DNA of 64,000 nt. Origin: Paramacrobiotus richtersi (Eukaryota; Tardigrada; Eutardigrada; Parachela; Macrobiotidae). The stretch covers positions 1-64,000 of the forward strand of contig JAQGAU010000009.1 in NCBI GenBank assembly GCA_034698045.1, in the 5' to 3' direction. Below the pieces are notes generated by a model. The model was not told the DNA's origin and made no database searches. It saw nothing but the letters and a program-made list of their open reading frames with translations. The position numbers were made by a program, and so were the translations under genes. Positions 1 through 11,588 of this stretch are shown here, piece after piece; position 1 is the first letter of the stretch, and the number at the start of each line of letters is the position of its first letter.

Positions 1-157
1 TTAGCACAACTGAAGCCAACGAAAACATTTATAAGCACAACGCAAGCCAACGGAAGCATTTCTAAGCACAACGGAAGGCAGTGGAACCATTTACAAGCAC
101 AACGGAAGGCAACGAAAGCATTTTTAGGCACAACGGAAGCCAAAGGAAGCATTTAAG
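1..157. repeat. 31-bp minisatellite, about five copies
   Basis: A unit beginning AGCACAAC and ending near GCATTT recurs at about positions 3, 34, 65, 96 and 126, a spacing of 31 bases. Copies differ by a few substitutions. The array runs off the left edge of the window, so its full length is unknown. No reading frame is associated with it. Confidence 0.85.
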
Positions 158-196
158 GTAACACTTTCGTTTTGGCACCCCCTAAGCGTGCATTTT

Positions 197-384
197 GTGC
201 GCGTTTGCGCAACGGTAACACGACAATACTACGCCTTCTGTCCTTCTGTCCCCTAATGTCTTGTGCCCCGCTGCCCAGTAGTAGACTGCCGTGCGCGTTT
301 GCGCAACGGTAACACGACAATACTACGCCTTCTGTCCTTCTGTCCCCTAATGTCTTGTGCCCCGCTGCCCAGTAGTAGACTGCC
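197..384. repeat. 94-bp unit, two tandem copies
   Basis: The segment 197-290, starting GTGCGCGTTTGCGC and ending GTAGTAGACTGCC, is repeated at 291-384 with essentially no change. Near-identity suggests a recent duplication. Short ORFs that cross it on either strand are by-products of the repeat. Confidence 0.85.
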
Positions 385-477
385 ATGTGTATTAACGGGG
401 TGTATAGCGGGTATTACACTGCGCACCACACCATTTTGCTGTATTGCTTCAGTAATGTAGTACCCTCTATATGTTGG

Positions 478-1212
478 GCTGTGTAAATCTCTGTCCTGCT
501 GATCTCAGTATATTCACTGTTCATTGTATAGTGGCATATGTCTACCCCCTCTGTCCCACTGACCTTCGCTATATATCTACTGTCCTCTGCCTACTGGCTT
601 GTGTACCCCATCTCTGCCCGGCTGACCTCCATATATTCACTGTTCCTTGTATAGTGGCTTATGTCTACCCCCTCTGTCCCACTGACCTTCGCTATATATC
701 TACTGTCCCTCTGCATACTGGCTTGTCTGGCCCATCTCTGCCCTGCTGACCTTTGTATATTCAGTGTTCCTTGTATGGTGGCATATGTCTACCCCCTCTG
801 TCCCACTGACCTTTGCTATATATCTACTGTCCCTCTGCATACTGGCTTGTGTGGCCCATCTCTGCCCTGCTGACTTTCATATATTCACTGTTCCTTGTAT
901 AGTGGCACATGTCTACCCCCTCTGTCCCACTGACCTTCGTTATATATCTACTGTCCTCTGCATACTGGCATGTGTGGCCCATCTCTGTCCTGCTGACCTT
1001 CATATATTCACTGTCCCTTGTATAGTGGCACATGTCTACCCCCTCTGTCCCACTGACCTTCGTTATATATCTACTGTCCTCTGTATACTGGCATGTGTGA
1101 GTCATCTCTGTCCCGCTGACCTCCGTATATTCACTGTCCATTGTATAATGGCATATGTCTACCCCCTCTGTCCCACTGATCTTCGCTATGTATCTACTGT
1201 CCTCTGTATACC
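478..1212. repeat. 123/124-bp minisatellite, six copies
   Basis: The marker TACCCCCTCTGTCCCA recurs at about 543, 666, 790, 914, 1037 and 1160, a spacing of 123-124 bases. Each unit contains two related halves (CCACTGACCTTCGC and CTGCTGACCT), so the array may have grown from a shorter ancestral repeat. Because most units are a multiple of three long, both strands show repetitive ORFs (for example 764-1291 forward). These look like a consequence of the period and not a gene. Confidence 0.85.
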
Positions 1213-1216
1213 GACA

Positions 1217-1608
1217 TGGGGGATATTACTGAACATAATTACTAGTGAACTGGAGATTGCTGGTTTATTTCAGACAATATGGTGGTGTTGACTTGGAGTT
1301 CATATAGAAACTACAGTCGTTGACGAGTGCAGCAGTTTAAAGCTAGACGAATTAAATCAGATATCGGCTTCTACTATTTGCCGTACAAATTTCCATCGCG
1401 AAAAACGGCTATAACATGGCACGATTTGCCATTAAACTTCGAGTTTTTAACAGAATACATAGTTATAATACGTGGTAATATGTATTAAAATAAGCAAATA
1501 CATACTTAGTTATCCATAGTAGTTATAATTTCTCATACAAGTTATAATCTTGCAACTTAATAATATTAAGGTCTGGAAGAAAGACGATGCTTTTTTTCTG
1601 CGTACGTA
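1217..1608. other. No recognisable gene
   Basis: This AT-rich stretch lies between the 123-bp minisatellite and the foldback element. I see no convincing coding frame, tRNA or repeat in it. Confidence 0.5.
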
Positions 1609-2622
1609 AAAAATTTGGCTAGGTATGTAACACATAAACATAAACATAAAAGCTTTATGACATAGCTCATAAACATAAAAGCTGTAACACATAACACATA
1701 AAGTCTTCACCACATAACCTAAACATGGTTTGAAGAAACTTATGTTTTGGCTGAAGTCCTCTACAAAAATTTTTAGTTCTTGTCAAAACATTGTCAACAC
1801 ATTGTCGAAACAAAAAATCCCCCAAAAGTGGTCATCGAGGGTATAGCCACACTGGTCTCTTCTAATCCCATTGGAATACCTCCAAAATGCCACGGTTTCA
1901 ACGTGGCCAGGGTTCCGGTCTGCTCACCGGGATCTGCACCGCTGCAGAGTCATCAATCATCAATCGTAGCTTACTGAACTCCTAAATAGCTGATGCGTAG
2001 CATCACTCGCCCTTCCAAAATCTCTTCGGCTCTTTACCCAGGTCAGTGGCTTGACCTTAACCATCGTCGGAAGCTAGTACAAGGCGACCCCCACGTAACA
2101 ACAGAATGGATCTGTGAAACATCGTCGTTGGAGGCGAAGAAAAACAGGCCGTCGGGCTGGGCGGTGCGGATTGCGGAATTTTAGCGTGATCTGGAACTAG
2201 TACTGGTTCTTGACGCTAACCGATGGTTTTGAACTACCACCTCGACGGATTGTTTCCGACCATTAATGACTCGGCAGCGGTGCAGATCCCGGTGAGCAGA
2301 CCGGAACCCTGGCCACGTAGAAACCGTGGCATTGTGGAGGTATTCCAATGGGATTAGAAGAGACCAGTGTGGCTATACCCTCGATGACCACTTTTAGGGG
2401 ATGTTTTGTTTCGACAATGTGTTGACAATGTTTTGACAAGAACTAAAAATTTTTGTAGAGGACTTCAGCCAAAACATAAGTTTCTTCAAACCATGTTTAT
2501 GTTATGTGGTAAAGACTTTATGTGTTATGTGTTACAGCTTTTATGTTTATGTTTATGAGTTATGTGATAAAGCTTTTATGCTTATGTTTATGTGTTACAT
2601 ACCTAGCCAAAAAATTTCGGGG
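1609..2622. mobile_element. Foldback (long inverted repeat) element, about 1 kb
   Basis: The left arm (about 1611-1948) is the reverse complement of the right arm (about 2272-2619). Both run from the shared outer sequence TTTGGCTAGGTATG to the inner sequence CGGGATCTGCACCGCTGC. By eye the arms are about 95% identical, with a few substitutions and small indels. The unique centre (about 1950-2270) has a 63-codon ORF with no recognised domain and no transposase, so any movement would depend on enzymes supplied elsewhere. I could not find a clear target-site duplication. Long arms with a short spacer resemble foldback or MITE elements. A transcript across it would form a hairpin of about 335 base pairs. 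Confidence 0.75.
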
Positions 2623-2762
2623 TTGCGCATACTTGTCCTGCCAGTAACTGCAGAGGTTACAAGGCATCTTCTCGTCATCAGCCTTCATTCCACATACGTT
2701 ATCGTATCGTGAGTATCGTCAACCGCAAATCAGACTATATATCACACTATATAATTATTATA

Positions 2763-3841
2763 TCATTCCGCAAAGCCTATGGCGCGTTTGAAAAATGAAG
2801 CTGGGTCTTGTTGGGGCGCCTTTTCCTTTGGTTCTACGAATCGGAAGAAGTACTTGAAAAGACGTTTATATAACAAGAGCCGATTTCACTTACCTTTCCT
2901 GAGCTTAAGAACCACGCACACCCTGCGGTCGAATGCACTAAGAAAACTCTCAGGCCACGAGACAGTCAGGCTGGACCACTTTTGCAAGAATTCGCTGTAC
3001 ACCTGTATGCCCTGTCGAGACTTGTTTATCGTGCCGTTGTATGTCAGCTGATTATAACCTTTCAACACATACATGTGACCGTATACGGCAGCCACTTTGA
3101 GGCATCGTCCAGGGCTGGGAAGATAATCTGCAACACCTGATATATAGATAATCTGCACAATAAAAGAAATATCTAAACGGACGCCCCCTGTGGGTATCGT
3201 TTCTTTGTAACGCTTTACCGTACCTCTGCACTGCCATTCGTTCGTCACCGGATTATAAGCATCGAAAGGTCTGACAAACTTAGTGCCTCCACCAGACGTA
3301 GTACTGGAACATATTCCTGTGACCTCTTTGACCTCTTCGCCCTGAATGCCCAACAGACTCGCTAACCCTTACCCAGAACATAGATCATGTCGTCTCCCGA
3401 ACACGCGGAACAGTTGTAACGTGGCGCTGGCATTTGTGAGCACTCGGCCCACATGTCCATTTCTGGTTCATACCGCAGCACGCGCCTTGCCTCATGTTCT
3501 CCAGCCGAACCCCAAAACGTGAACGGACTGCCCGGGTGTACGACGTAGCCGAACTCGAACAGAGGCACCGGCAAATCGTTTGCTCTCTCCCAAAGGTTGG
3601 TCGATAGATTGAACCATTCCAAGGTCCTGTCGTTTATACCGCCCACGGCGTACATACGCCCAGCAAGAGCTATCACGGCGCCCCGGAAGTGGGTCAAGTG
3701 TGGGGGTGCCAGCATAATACATGTAGGGAGATCGATGTTGTAGCTGTACAGGACGGGGAACCCGCTCAGTTTGCCGAGAACGAATACATGGCGCCCAAGA
3801 ACTGCGGTGCCAGTGGGGGTTACCCCCGTCCGGCATAGCGC
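2763..3841 (-). CDS. Kelch-repeat protein, 3' four exons
   Basis: The four minus-strand exons are 3841-3373, 3316-3224, 3136-2894 and 2833-2763. The introns between them are 56, 87 and 60 bases with GT...AG ends. Together the exons give 876 bases, 291 codons plus a TGA stop, with frame kept across every junction. The protein shows beta-propeller blades of the kelch type: RMYAVGGIND then LEWFNLSTNLWERANDLP; DMIYVLGG; FDAYNPVTNEWQ; and HMYVLKG with QVYSEFLQKWSSL. Kelch propellers usually follow BTB and BACK domains in Cullin-3 adaptors. No BTB exon is visible immediately upstream; the first exon begins after an acceptor at 3842, so the 5' exons are missing, distant or unrecognised. The short last exon (EPKEKAPQQDPASFFKRAIG) is my splice inference. 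A 147-bp copy of the first exon lies at 45420-45566. Confidence 0.7.
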
Positions 3842-6800
3842 CTAATGTGGTCAGGAGTCCATTGCGGGGTCGGATGCAGCTAACGGTCTGACCGAAACAC
3901 AGAAACGCCTACGAGAACTCTATAACACGAAAACATGCTGCTAATTGATTCTCGTCGGATGAGACTCAACTAGCATTCGGGATTCCTTTTTAATAATTTA
4001 TACGTTGATATTGAATAGTTTCCTTACCACAAGAGTCCCTTCGCTGCCACTTTGCAGAAGAAGCCGACTGAATACATGGCTGTACACTGCGATAGGGCCA
4101 AGTCCGACCGATAGCAATTTGTGTCCAAGCCCTGCGGAGTATTTTGGACATTCTTTGCAGCGTTTCTGGGGTAACTTTTCAAGCCGCATTCGACCGAAGA
4201 CTTGTCAGGATGCCCACTGTTGTCCCATCCTACAGATTTCGTTGATAACAGTAAGGGGGTAGGCCTCGTTTTCATGCTTTCATAAACAGTGCCACAGAAA
4301 CCGTTCCAGTGATCGATTGATGGCAGTATGCGCATTGTTCGAAAGTACTCAAGCCAGTGTACGTTCTCGCATAAACAGATTGGAATTAATCATAAAAGAA
4401 CCGGTGAAATTTGGCATGGAATTTGATCTCTCGTGGACATCTATACTAAGAATTGAAAAACTGGCCAAGGCCTTTTTTATAAACTTTATAAACTGGTCAA
4501 GATAAACTTTATTTATCTACCGTAAATTGTGTCTTCTATATTTTTATTCATTAGCAAATCATTGCAGGTGTTCACAGTATGTATTAGTTATAATGGACAG
4601 TGTACCGGGTGACGCGCAATTTTTGACCGACGTTTCGGTGCTTGATATCTCCGGAACGACGCAACGCATGCAATCTTTACGTTGGCTGATTTTAAAGGGT
4701 AGTTCTTCCTCTTCAAAAACCGTGCTTTAATAACCAGGGCATCCATGAAACGTGTCCTCAGAAATTAGCCCTGACTAAACCTAGTAAATCTACTAAGTGT
4801 CCCATAATGTGGAGATGAAAAGTTACCGGTTTGTGTGTTTCTGCAAGTTAAATTTATCGCTGTTGAGCGATTACGACGGAGAAGATCTCGCAGTTCGATA
4901 TGGTTAAATCTTAGGGGTTAAATCCGTTACAGGAATTTAGGACCAAATTAAAACTTTTGGTACTTTGTCTGTAAATAATGAGTTTTATCGTTTAACAACT
5001 TGTTATGTCCACGGAAGATTTATTGTTGCTAATGTGTGGATGGTGCGAAAGAACTGTTATTGTTCCGTTTTACAAGAGCAGTCAAGGCTGTACCTACAAA
5101 TATTTAAAACAGCGCGATATGGTGATAACCGACCCGCAGCCACTAATGTCAACGGTAACCCCTGGGCTGGTCATGGGAATTCGGACCTATCTGACCCCGT
5201 TTCTTCATTAATCTTGTTTTGTTAACTTGATTGATGGGTTGAAATTTTTATACATTCTGGAGTAGGAGAGATTGCTCTTTCGAATGGTATCTGTTTACTA
5301 ATTTATGCCTGGTCCGGGGCTGCGTTACGCGCCGATCGCTAAAAAATCGAATTTTCGATTTTCTTCTTTCGGACAGTATCTATTTTTGGCCGATTTCCGC
5401 AAAAATTATTTTCATAGCGGCTTTACATTTCGAAAGAGCCCTGTTGTAGTCAAAATGTAGTATGGTAGTCTGGCTACAAAGCAGCGTTTGAACGGGGGTG
5501 GCAGCTACGGAGACTCGAATACGCAGTAAAAGTTTGCGCGTCACCCGTTATAAGAATTGTGAATTAACAAGATGTTTTGAAAATTTTGTACGAGACTGTG
5601 TGTACCTCATCTCAGCGGCCGTCGTTGCCACCGTGTGTAAAGTGTCTGACAAGGATATCGATCGATCGACAAGGAACCATCGGGTAACCGATGATTGGTT
5701 ACTTCCTCGGTATGATGCAGAACTTGGACGCGACATGATCAACAAAAAAACTGGGCATGTGGGTTCTATCATTAGAAAACGTCCTGGAGAAGAACTATAT
5801 CAAATGGGGTAGGACAAGGTGAAGATGGGGGCACGCAGATGTGGACGTGGTGGCCGGTTGCCGGCTGTACATTACCACCAAGCTCCCTAATCCCTCTTCT
5901 ACCCGCAAGATGTCGGCGTGTAACGTCATCAATGACTTTACCGCCCCTTCGCGAGGCCTGAAGAACCAGCGGTGAGGAGCACAGAGTCATAACAGAGAAG
6001 AAGGGACTGGGGGGGATGAAACGAACTAAGCGGATGAAGCATGTGGTTGGGGAAAAGAATAAATTGTTAAGGTTGGAGGAGAATCTGATGTATGAGCCAA
6101 CCAGAATTAGATTTTGTCGATGAAGATCACTACCAAACATCTAGAACTTGAGAGATTAACTATTAACAGTATTAACACCGCTCCGCTTCGATAGTGCCAC
6201 ATGAAAGGATTTGGTTTTTTCGTTTCTCAGTTCCAAACCCGCAGTCGAAATACAAGACTTGGAAGAACATGGTTGACGAAGTGCAGTAATCAATTTTTCC
6301 TCCACGTTTGCCCTACCCACCAGTAGTAGACAGCCCCCCAACCTGATATAGGTCATTCAGAGGATAAAACGTTGTCCTAACAAAGGAAAACGCACTCGCA
6401 AGCCATTTATCCCCCCTATTACAGGCATCTACAAAACAGAGTTCGCGAGTGCAGCTGCTCGAAGTTGAATAGTTCACCCCGATGGTAGTGATAAGGTCGT
6501 CGATCTGCAATGTCTGGTAGGCTTACCATATATTGGTGCACAAATTGTGCCCCATATACGGCGAACTGGTGCATGTATGCTTCTCCAGCAACACTCGCGG
6601 ACAGTGTGCCAATTACCGTTTCTGTTGAGTGTTGTACGAGGCCTACGTTTGCTAATAACTCCGTTTCGAAACTGCTCTTAGCTGCACAGCTTCACGACAA
6701 AAGCTGTACCAGGAGTGGCAATTTTCTTTGTCGCTAGCTTAAGCCATTACTAGACAGAAAGGGAAAGGGATTCCCTGCGATAAAGCAGTTTTGCATATAG

Positions 6801-6980
6801 GACAAAAAAATACCTGCCTTTGGACTGATCTACGTTCGCTTTTCGCGAGTAAAAGCTTGGACCGAGCTAGCCATTAAGCTGTCTTTTACTTTCGTGGTCC
6901 TCCAAGCAAACAAGTTTTGTCGATAAAAAAAACTTTTATGGTTGTAGCTCCAAACGAATGAACGCAACTCCTACTCGTGC
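3842..6980. other. Unassigned interval
   Basis: About 3.1 kb with no protein I recognise. A weak inverted repeat (GCTCTTTCGAA near 5274 against TTCGAAAGAGC near 5430, enclosing about 170 bases) could be a small MITE. Short ORFs such as 5498-5812 forward and 5772-6140 reverse have no recognisable domains. Upstream exons of the kelch gene might lie here, but none can be identified. Confidence 0.4.
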
Positions 6981-6984
6981 GATC

Positions 6985-7904
6985 TCAGTTACCATCGGCA
7001 TAGCATTCTGCTATATGATCCAAAATATTATTGTATGCTTCATGAATGGATGCTGCGTATCGTTTACGCCACAAGTGTTGGTATATATATCCACTCATAT
7101 GTTCCGACCGAATTCCAGTAGTTGGGATGTCCACCTTTAACCATCGCCACCAATTTTCGATACGGTTTGTGTTGGTACCAGTTTCTGGATTAACGAAATA
7201 AAGCGAGTGATTAACGGTCTCGTGCGTATATCCATGATTAGCTAAGCTGAGGTAAGCTTTCCAGCAGTCCGATATTATATGGGTCCCGACCGCTACTCGC
7301 TTCTTGATTATCGGGATAAGTGTCTGCGCATTCCGTTTTCTGACAGTTATCACAAACACCTCCTTCGTTTCGCGACAAATTCCACCGAAAACCCAATCCT
7401 TAAACATGGTCAAACGTCCACGGTGGTATTTACGTACGAAGATTTTGGATTCGTCAATTTCAACCGTCATTCCAGGACCGCCAATTTGTTTCTCTTCCAG
7501 ATCTTTAACGATTTTATACTCACTCACTTCACGAAGTTTTCTTAGCCATCGAACGGTCGTTGATTCGGCAATAGCGAGCTCTTCCATAATATCTTTATTT
7601 GCATGACTTCGTTTGCTCCACCCATAAATAAGACGGAACGCTTGGTTAAGAGGCAAATGGCAGTTTTCAAAAAGTGTTCCTTTCTTGGGTGAAAATGAGC
7701 GTTTTTTTTATAGCATCTATAATGCCAAGGGAACCCCCGCGAGCTCCTCTTCAAGGAAATGATGTGATTTTTGCATGACGGGCAACTAATTGCTTCTTTG
7801 AAAATTCCTTTTTTTATGCCATATTGAAATGCTGACTCGTCCGTATCACCAATATCAGACAAAAGATTGGAAAGAGCGAAGATTCTTTCTCTGTTCACAG
7901 ACAT
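6985..7904 (-). mobile_element. Merlin (IS1016-like) transposase, one frame break
   Basis: Two overlapping minus-strand frames (7904 to about 7715, then about 7715 to 6985) together match an IS1016/ISXO2-like transposase of Merlin DNA transposons. The first frame has the N-terminal zinc-ribbon remnant (CPSCKNHI ... WHYRCY). The second has a helix-turn-helix-like part (TTVRWLRKLREV), then the catalytic region: EIDESKI (first Asp), IISDCWKAY (second Asp) and NRIENWWRWLK (Glu), followed by GYIYQHLWRKRYA. All three DDE residues are present. The frame changes inside a run of eight A, where the coding strand reads TATAAAAAAAACGC. One missing base, or a -1 slip on A AAA AAC, would give the second frame. 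It is only moderately similar to the copy at 46386-47309, so the two belong to different subfamilies. Terminal repeats were not identified. Confidence 0.85.
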
Positions 7905-10900
7905 TTGAGATAGTTATCAGTAAAACACACCAAACAACCCTGGCAGAAAGAAAGCTCTGAATTTGTTGTGTCCCACACAAGATGGTAATGTAGTCTCATA
8001 ACATGTAATGCACAATGCAATGGCGAAAGTTTTCTTATTTGGCAGAATTACGTTTTGTTGCTAAGTGTGCAGACCGAGTTCTCGCTGCATTATGCCACTT
8101 TGTTAATGAGTCTGCCCCGCCCAACCCTGTACAGGTACACTTTTCAGCTCACCTCTTTTAACGGAAATTTACTTTAGTATACTGTGCAGATAATTTCGGA
8201 AGATGACCTATACTTATGCGTGCAAAGTTGAAACCCTTTCCGATTTCTACATGGTATAACTTTACCTCGCTTTGTTCAGTTGTTATAGAAGTTCGCTAAA
8301 CGTGTGTTGCTACAGATTGCCAGTGGTCTGCCTATTCGTAACGGCAACGCTCACTCGCAGCGGCTTTCCTGCGGGTACGTATGTAGCGGTGTGGTTGGAC
8401 TGCATATGCCTCGATATTGCATGTATGACCATTCGCGCGCAAAAAGATTGCTGGGTTCGAATGGGTTGTTTTATAGATACGATTAATATAGCTTCTAGAA
8501 TTACGTCTTCGGGTCAAGCTACGTAAACGCTTCAGAAACAGCATACAGTGCAGTTGCAAGTACAGTACTCGAACGAGTAATGCCTGTAGATCTATGCATG
8601 GATTTGTTTGTTCCATAGCAAGATACAGGTTAGCCTCGAAGCAGGGTAGCTTTTAAACACGGCACTCAGGAAAATTCCGTTTCCATTCCCGCAAGGGTGG
8701 GGTGGAAATCCAGGTACCGCTAAAAAAATGTGACGTGCAGGACTTGAGTATTGAATTGGTCCCAGTACACTGAGCTACATATAATCTAGCATCACGTAAT
8801 AACTCTTAAAAAACTGGCATATTGTTTTGTCGAATTGGTTCCTAAATCCCGAAAAATCAAATCCAGGCAGCTTCCCTTCCAGTCTTCTCACCGTGGTGTC
8901 GTGTCGATGTCGTGTGATATTGCCCGACAATGTCCTGACACAAGGACCTAAAGAAATATTTCGTCAACAGATTCCACAGAAAAACGGTGAACTACAGTGA
9001 GTACCGGAGTTGATTCCACTGGTTCTGCGAAGAATCTCATTGGCGCGATGACGAATTTTAAACTGCAGACAGAACGGATGGCTACTTACTGGCTGCATAC
9101 TGTTTCCGATATCTGGCAAACAGTGCAGATACTATTCATCTCGTACTACAGGAGTACAGACATATACACTATACCTCGTGCTGTAGCTATAACTGTTTAG
9201 CTATAGCTGTAGCTATAGCTATCGTCAATCAGTGGTCGAATGTGCTTCCTTCAACACCATGAATCCAGGATCGTTTCAGGAATAAGTTCTTCGGGAAGAA
9301 CCCATAAATTTCGTGATTCGATTTGCGCACCATCTTGGAGTTGCAGTAGCGGACCAAGTGCATGGCGCTGATGGCTGGCCTGATCTTCGAGGACAAAATA
9401 ATGGCAAAATGTAAGTTGTGCTCTTACTGCTTGTCGTGGATGGCACACACGATCGGTGATTCGTAGTTATGGCCTTGGCGTACTTGGTTGTCGTGGATGG
9501 TGCCGGGCGTCTGCTGCGTGGGGTCTACATGAGAGAACGGAAGAGACGAGCTGAAAAGGCGCCCGTTTATCTTTGTGTTCGTTACGGGAAACGAGATCCA
9601 GTGCAGATTTGTTAATGCTGCGTTCGTTGAGGAGCGTCTTCTCCGACATGATACTCTCTGCACCTGCAGTTGCGCATTCTCGACACCGTTTCAACTCATT
9701 CCTGATTAATAGATAATTCACAAAATCCATAAAAAAAATCAAATAAAGACTGAGCGTCAAAAATTCCAACAGTCCATATAATAAATAAATTAAGCGTGAA
9801 AATCAGTGAATCACGATCGACAGATCGTGAACGATTTTGAACGAAGCCACAACCCGCGGTACGAGCAGCCAGCCTGCCCGGGCGAACTGGTCCTTGCTTT
9901 CGCGATTTAACAGTAGTACAATACCGAACCCAAATTTCATATAACAAAGTCCAACAGTTACATATCATTTTAAGTACGGTATGTTAGCCATGCTGCATTC
10001 TTATCAAAGGAGCTAATGAAAGGCCGTTTGAAAAGCGGATGGTCCCGTGCAACCGGTTTTGGACATCTAAAAGCTTGGCTTGTTGAACAGGTCAAAGCTG
10101 TTGTAAAATTTATTCGTAGCTACTACGCACGGTACAGCGATAAGCAAAAGCTTGTCAACAACAGAAACCGCGTAAATGCGGGACAGACAGCTGTTGTAAA
10201 CATGTGGTGCTTACTAAAATGCTGACTGCTTTTATTCCGTCAATTTGAGTAACATACCGAAAGAGATCCCTTGGAGCAGTACTCATAGACAATCATCACA
10301 TGATCCGGATCTACACACGCCCCCCGCTCAAACTGGACCCCTCAAACTGGGTGCTCGGTGGGGGTCTGGCTGATGCAGTAATAAACGGCGAGGGTTTAGG
10401 ACGCCGGCTGTGGAGGACCCAAAGGCCGCTCCGATCACTTAAGGGCTCGATTCCGATTCGTCTAATGCAATAAGATTCATTTACTTGGTAGCGGTGTATC
10501 ATCCACACTTTAAACTCTCAGTTCGTTCCCAGATGTCTTTGTTCCCAGCAGTTCGCATTTGCAAGAGACCGTTTAATAATAAAAATCCGTCATCCGTTTG
10601 AATGGGTTCTCTGCTTACCGGATTCGTCGCATAGTGTCCATCGAATCCACATTTGGGCACGTTTTGACAGGCCCCAGTGGGCCTGGCCATTGCGGCTCCA
10701 TGTGACAGATAAAAGCGTCAGTGAGGCCATCGAGATTGCATACTTTCTGAAGCAAACGAATCCAGTTCTTGAACTGGCATTCCATCACTGTGAACGTTAC
10801 GTACCATCCACGGAGCTTCCGGTTTACTGGCCATGTCACACATTAACAGATAACCCACACACTCCTTTTGGTAGGATATTAAACGATTCCACAGCGCCAT

Positions 10901-11588
10901 CTAGAGCGTTTCACCATACAATACTAAACTTTACTTGAAGTAATTTTTGGCTGACCTGCGAATGAGTTTCCCTAAGTTTATTTATGGCAACTTTCCTGAT
11001 CCACTTTTGTTTCCTGTCTATACCTGTTTCAGTAATGCATTTACGCCCAATGGCAGAATTACGAACCACTGTAACTAAGACACGATAATACCCTGTTCAG
11101 TTTATTTGTTATTAGCTATGGTCCCTCGTAGACTCGCAGTAACTCTATGAACAACAACAACAACAAGAACGCCCTACATTACTCCAACGCACACTGGTAA
11201 AAAAAACCGCTACGGCTTGTGCTGCTACTGTTCCTGCTGTTGTTGGTGCTCCTGTAGTTGCAAAACTGTTGCTGCATTATTTCCATTAGTTTTAATATCG
11301 CATTCCTGTGATCGCATTGTTTGGACATGAACCAAAAACAAAGGTTTACAACTGAATTGTTTGTCGTTCTTTCACATTAAACACTAGACGAAGCCATTTG
11401 TGTGGCCCTCCACGAACACATTTGTGTGTTCTCAACGAGGTTTCCACAAATCTACAAAACAAAACGGCCGGTATGATCGAAATTGATCCAGCGTTATTGT
11501 ATGCTACATCTAGGATCAGGCAGTTAGTGAAACATGGGCGAAACAGCGTGGGCGTGTAGCTTATGCCATACCTGCTGGTTTTGTTCGA
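7905..11588. other. Unassigned interval
   Basis: About 3.7 kb between the Merlin copy and the BTB-BACK gene. It contains a short TAGCTA-rich run (9180-9222), a CAA-rich run near 11150, and a possible SINE fragment at 8735-8780 listed separately. None of the short ORFs (for example 9467-9769 or 10016-10225) shows a domain I recognise. Confidence 0.4.
8735..8780 (-). repeat. Possible tRNA-derived SINE fragment
   Basis: Read on the minus strand, the segment contains GTAGCTCAGTGTACTGG, a good match to a tRNA/pol III A box with its flanking D-arm. A clear B box does not follow at the normal distance, so this is at most a degraded SINE or tRNA pseudogene. Confidence 0.3.

Noticed and set aside
1-1212. 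CRISPR-like array
   Set aside because: Units are contiguous tandem repeats without unique spacers, and the DNA is eukaryotic.
764-1291. 175-codon repetitive ORF as a repeat protein
   Set aside because: It follows from the 123-bp period of a minisatellite; the opposite strand is equally open and the composition is not gene-like.
8440-8470. GGGTTCGAAT as a tRNA B box
   Set aside because: No A box or cloverleaf at the proper distance.
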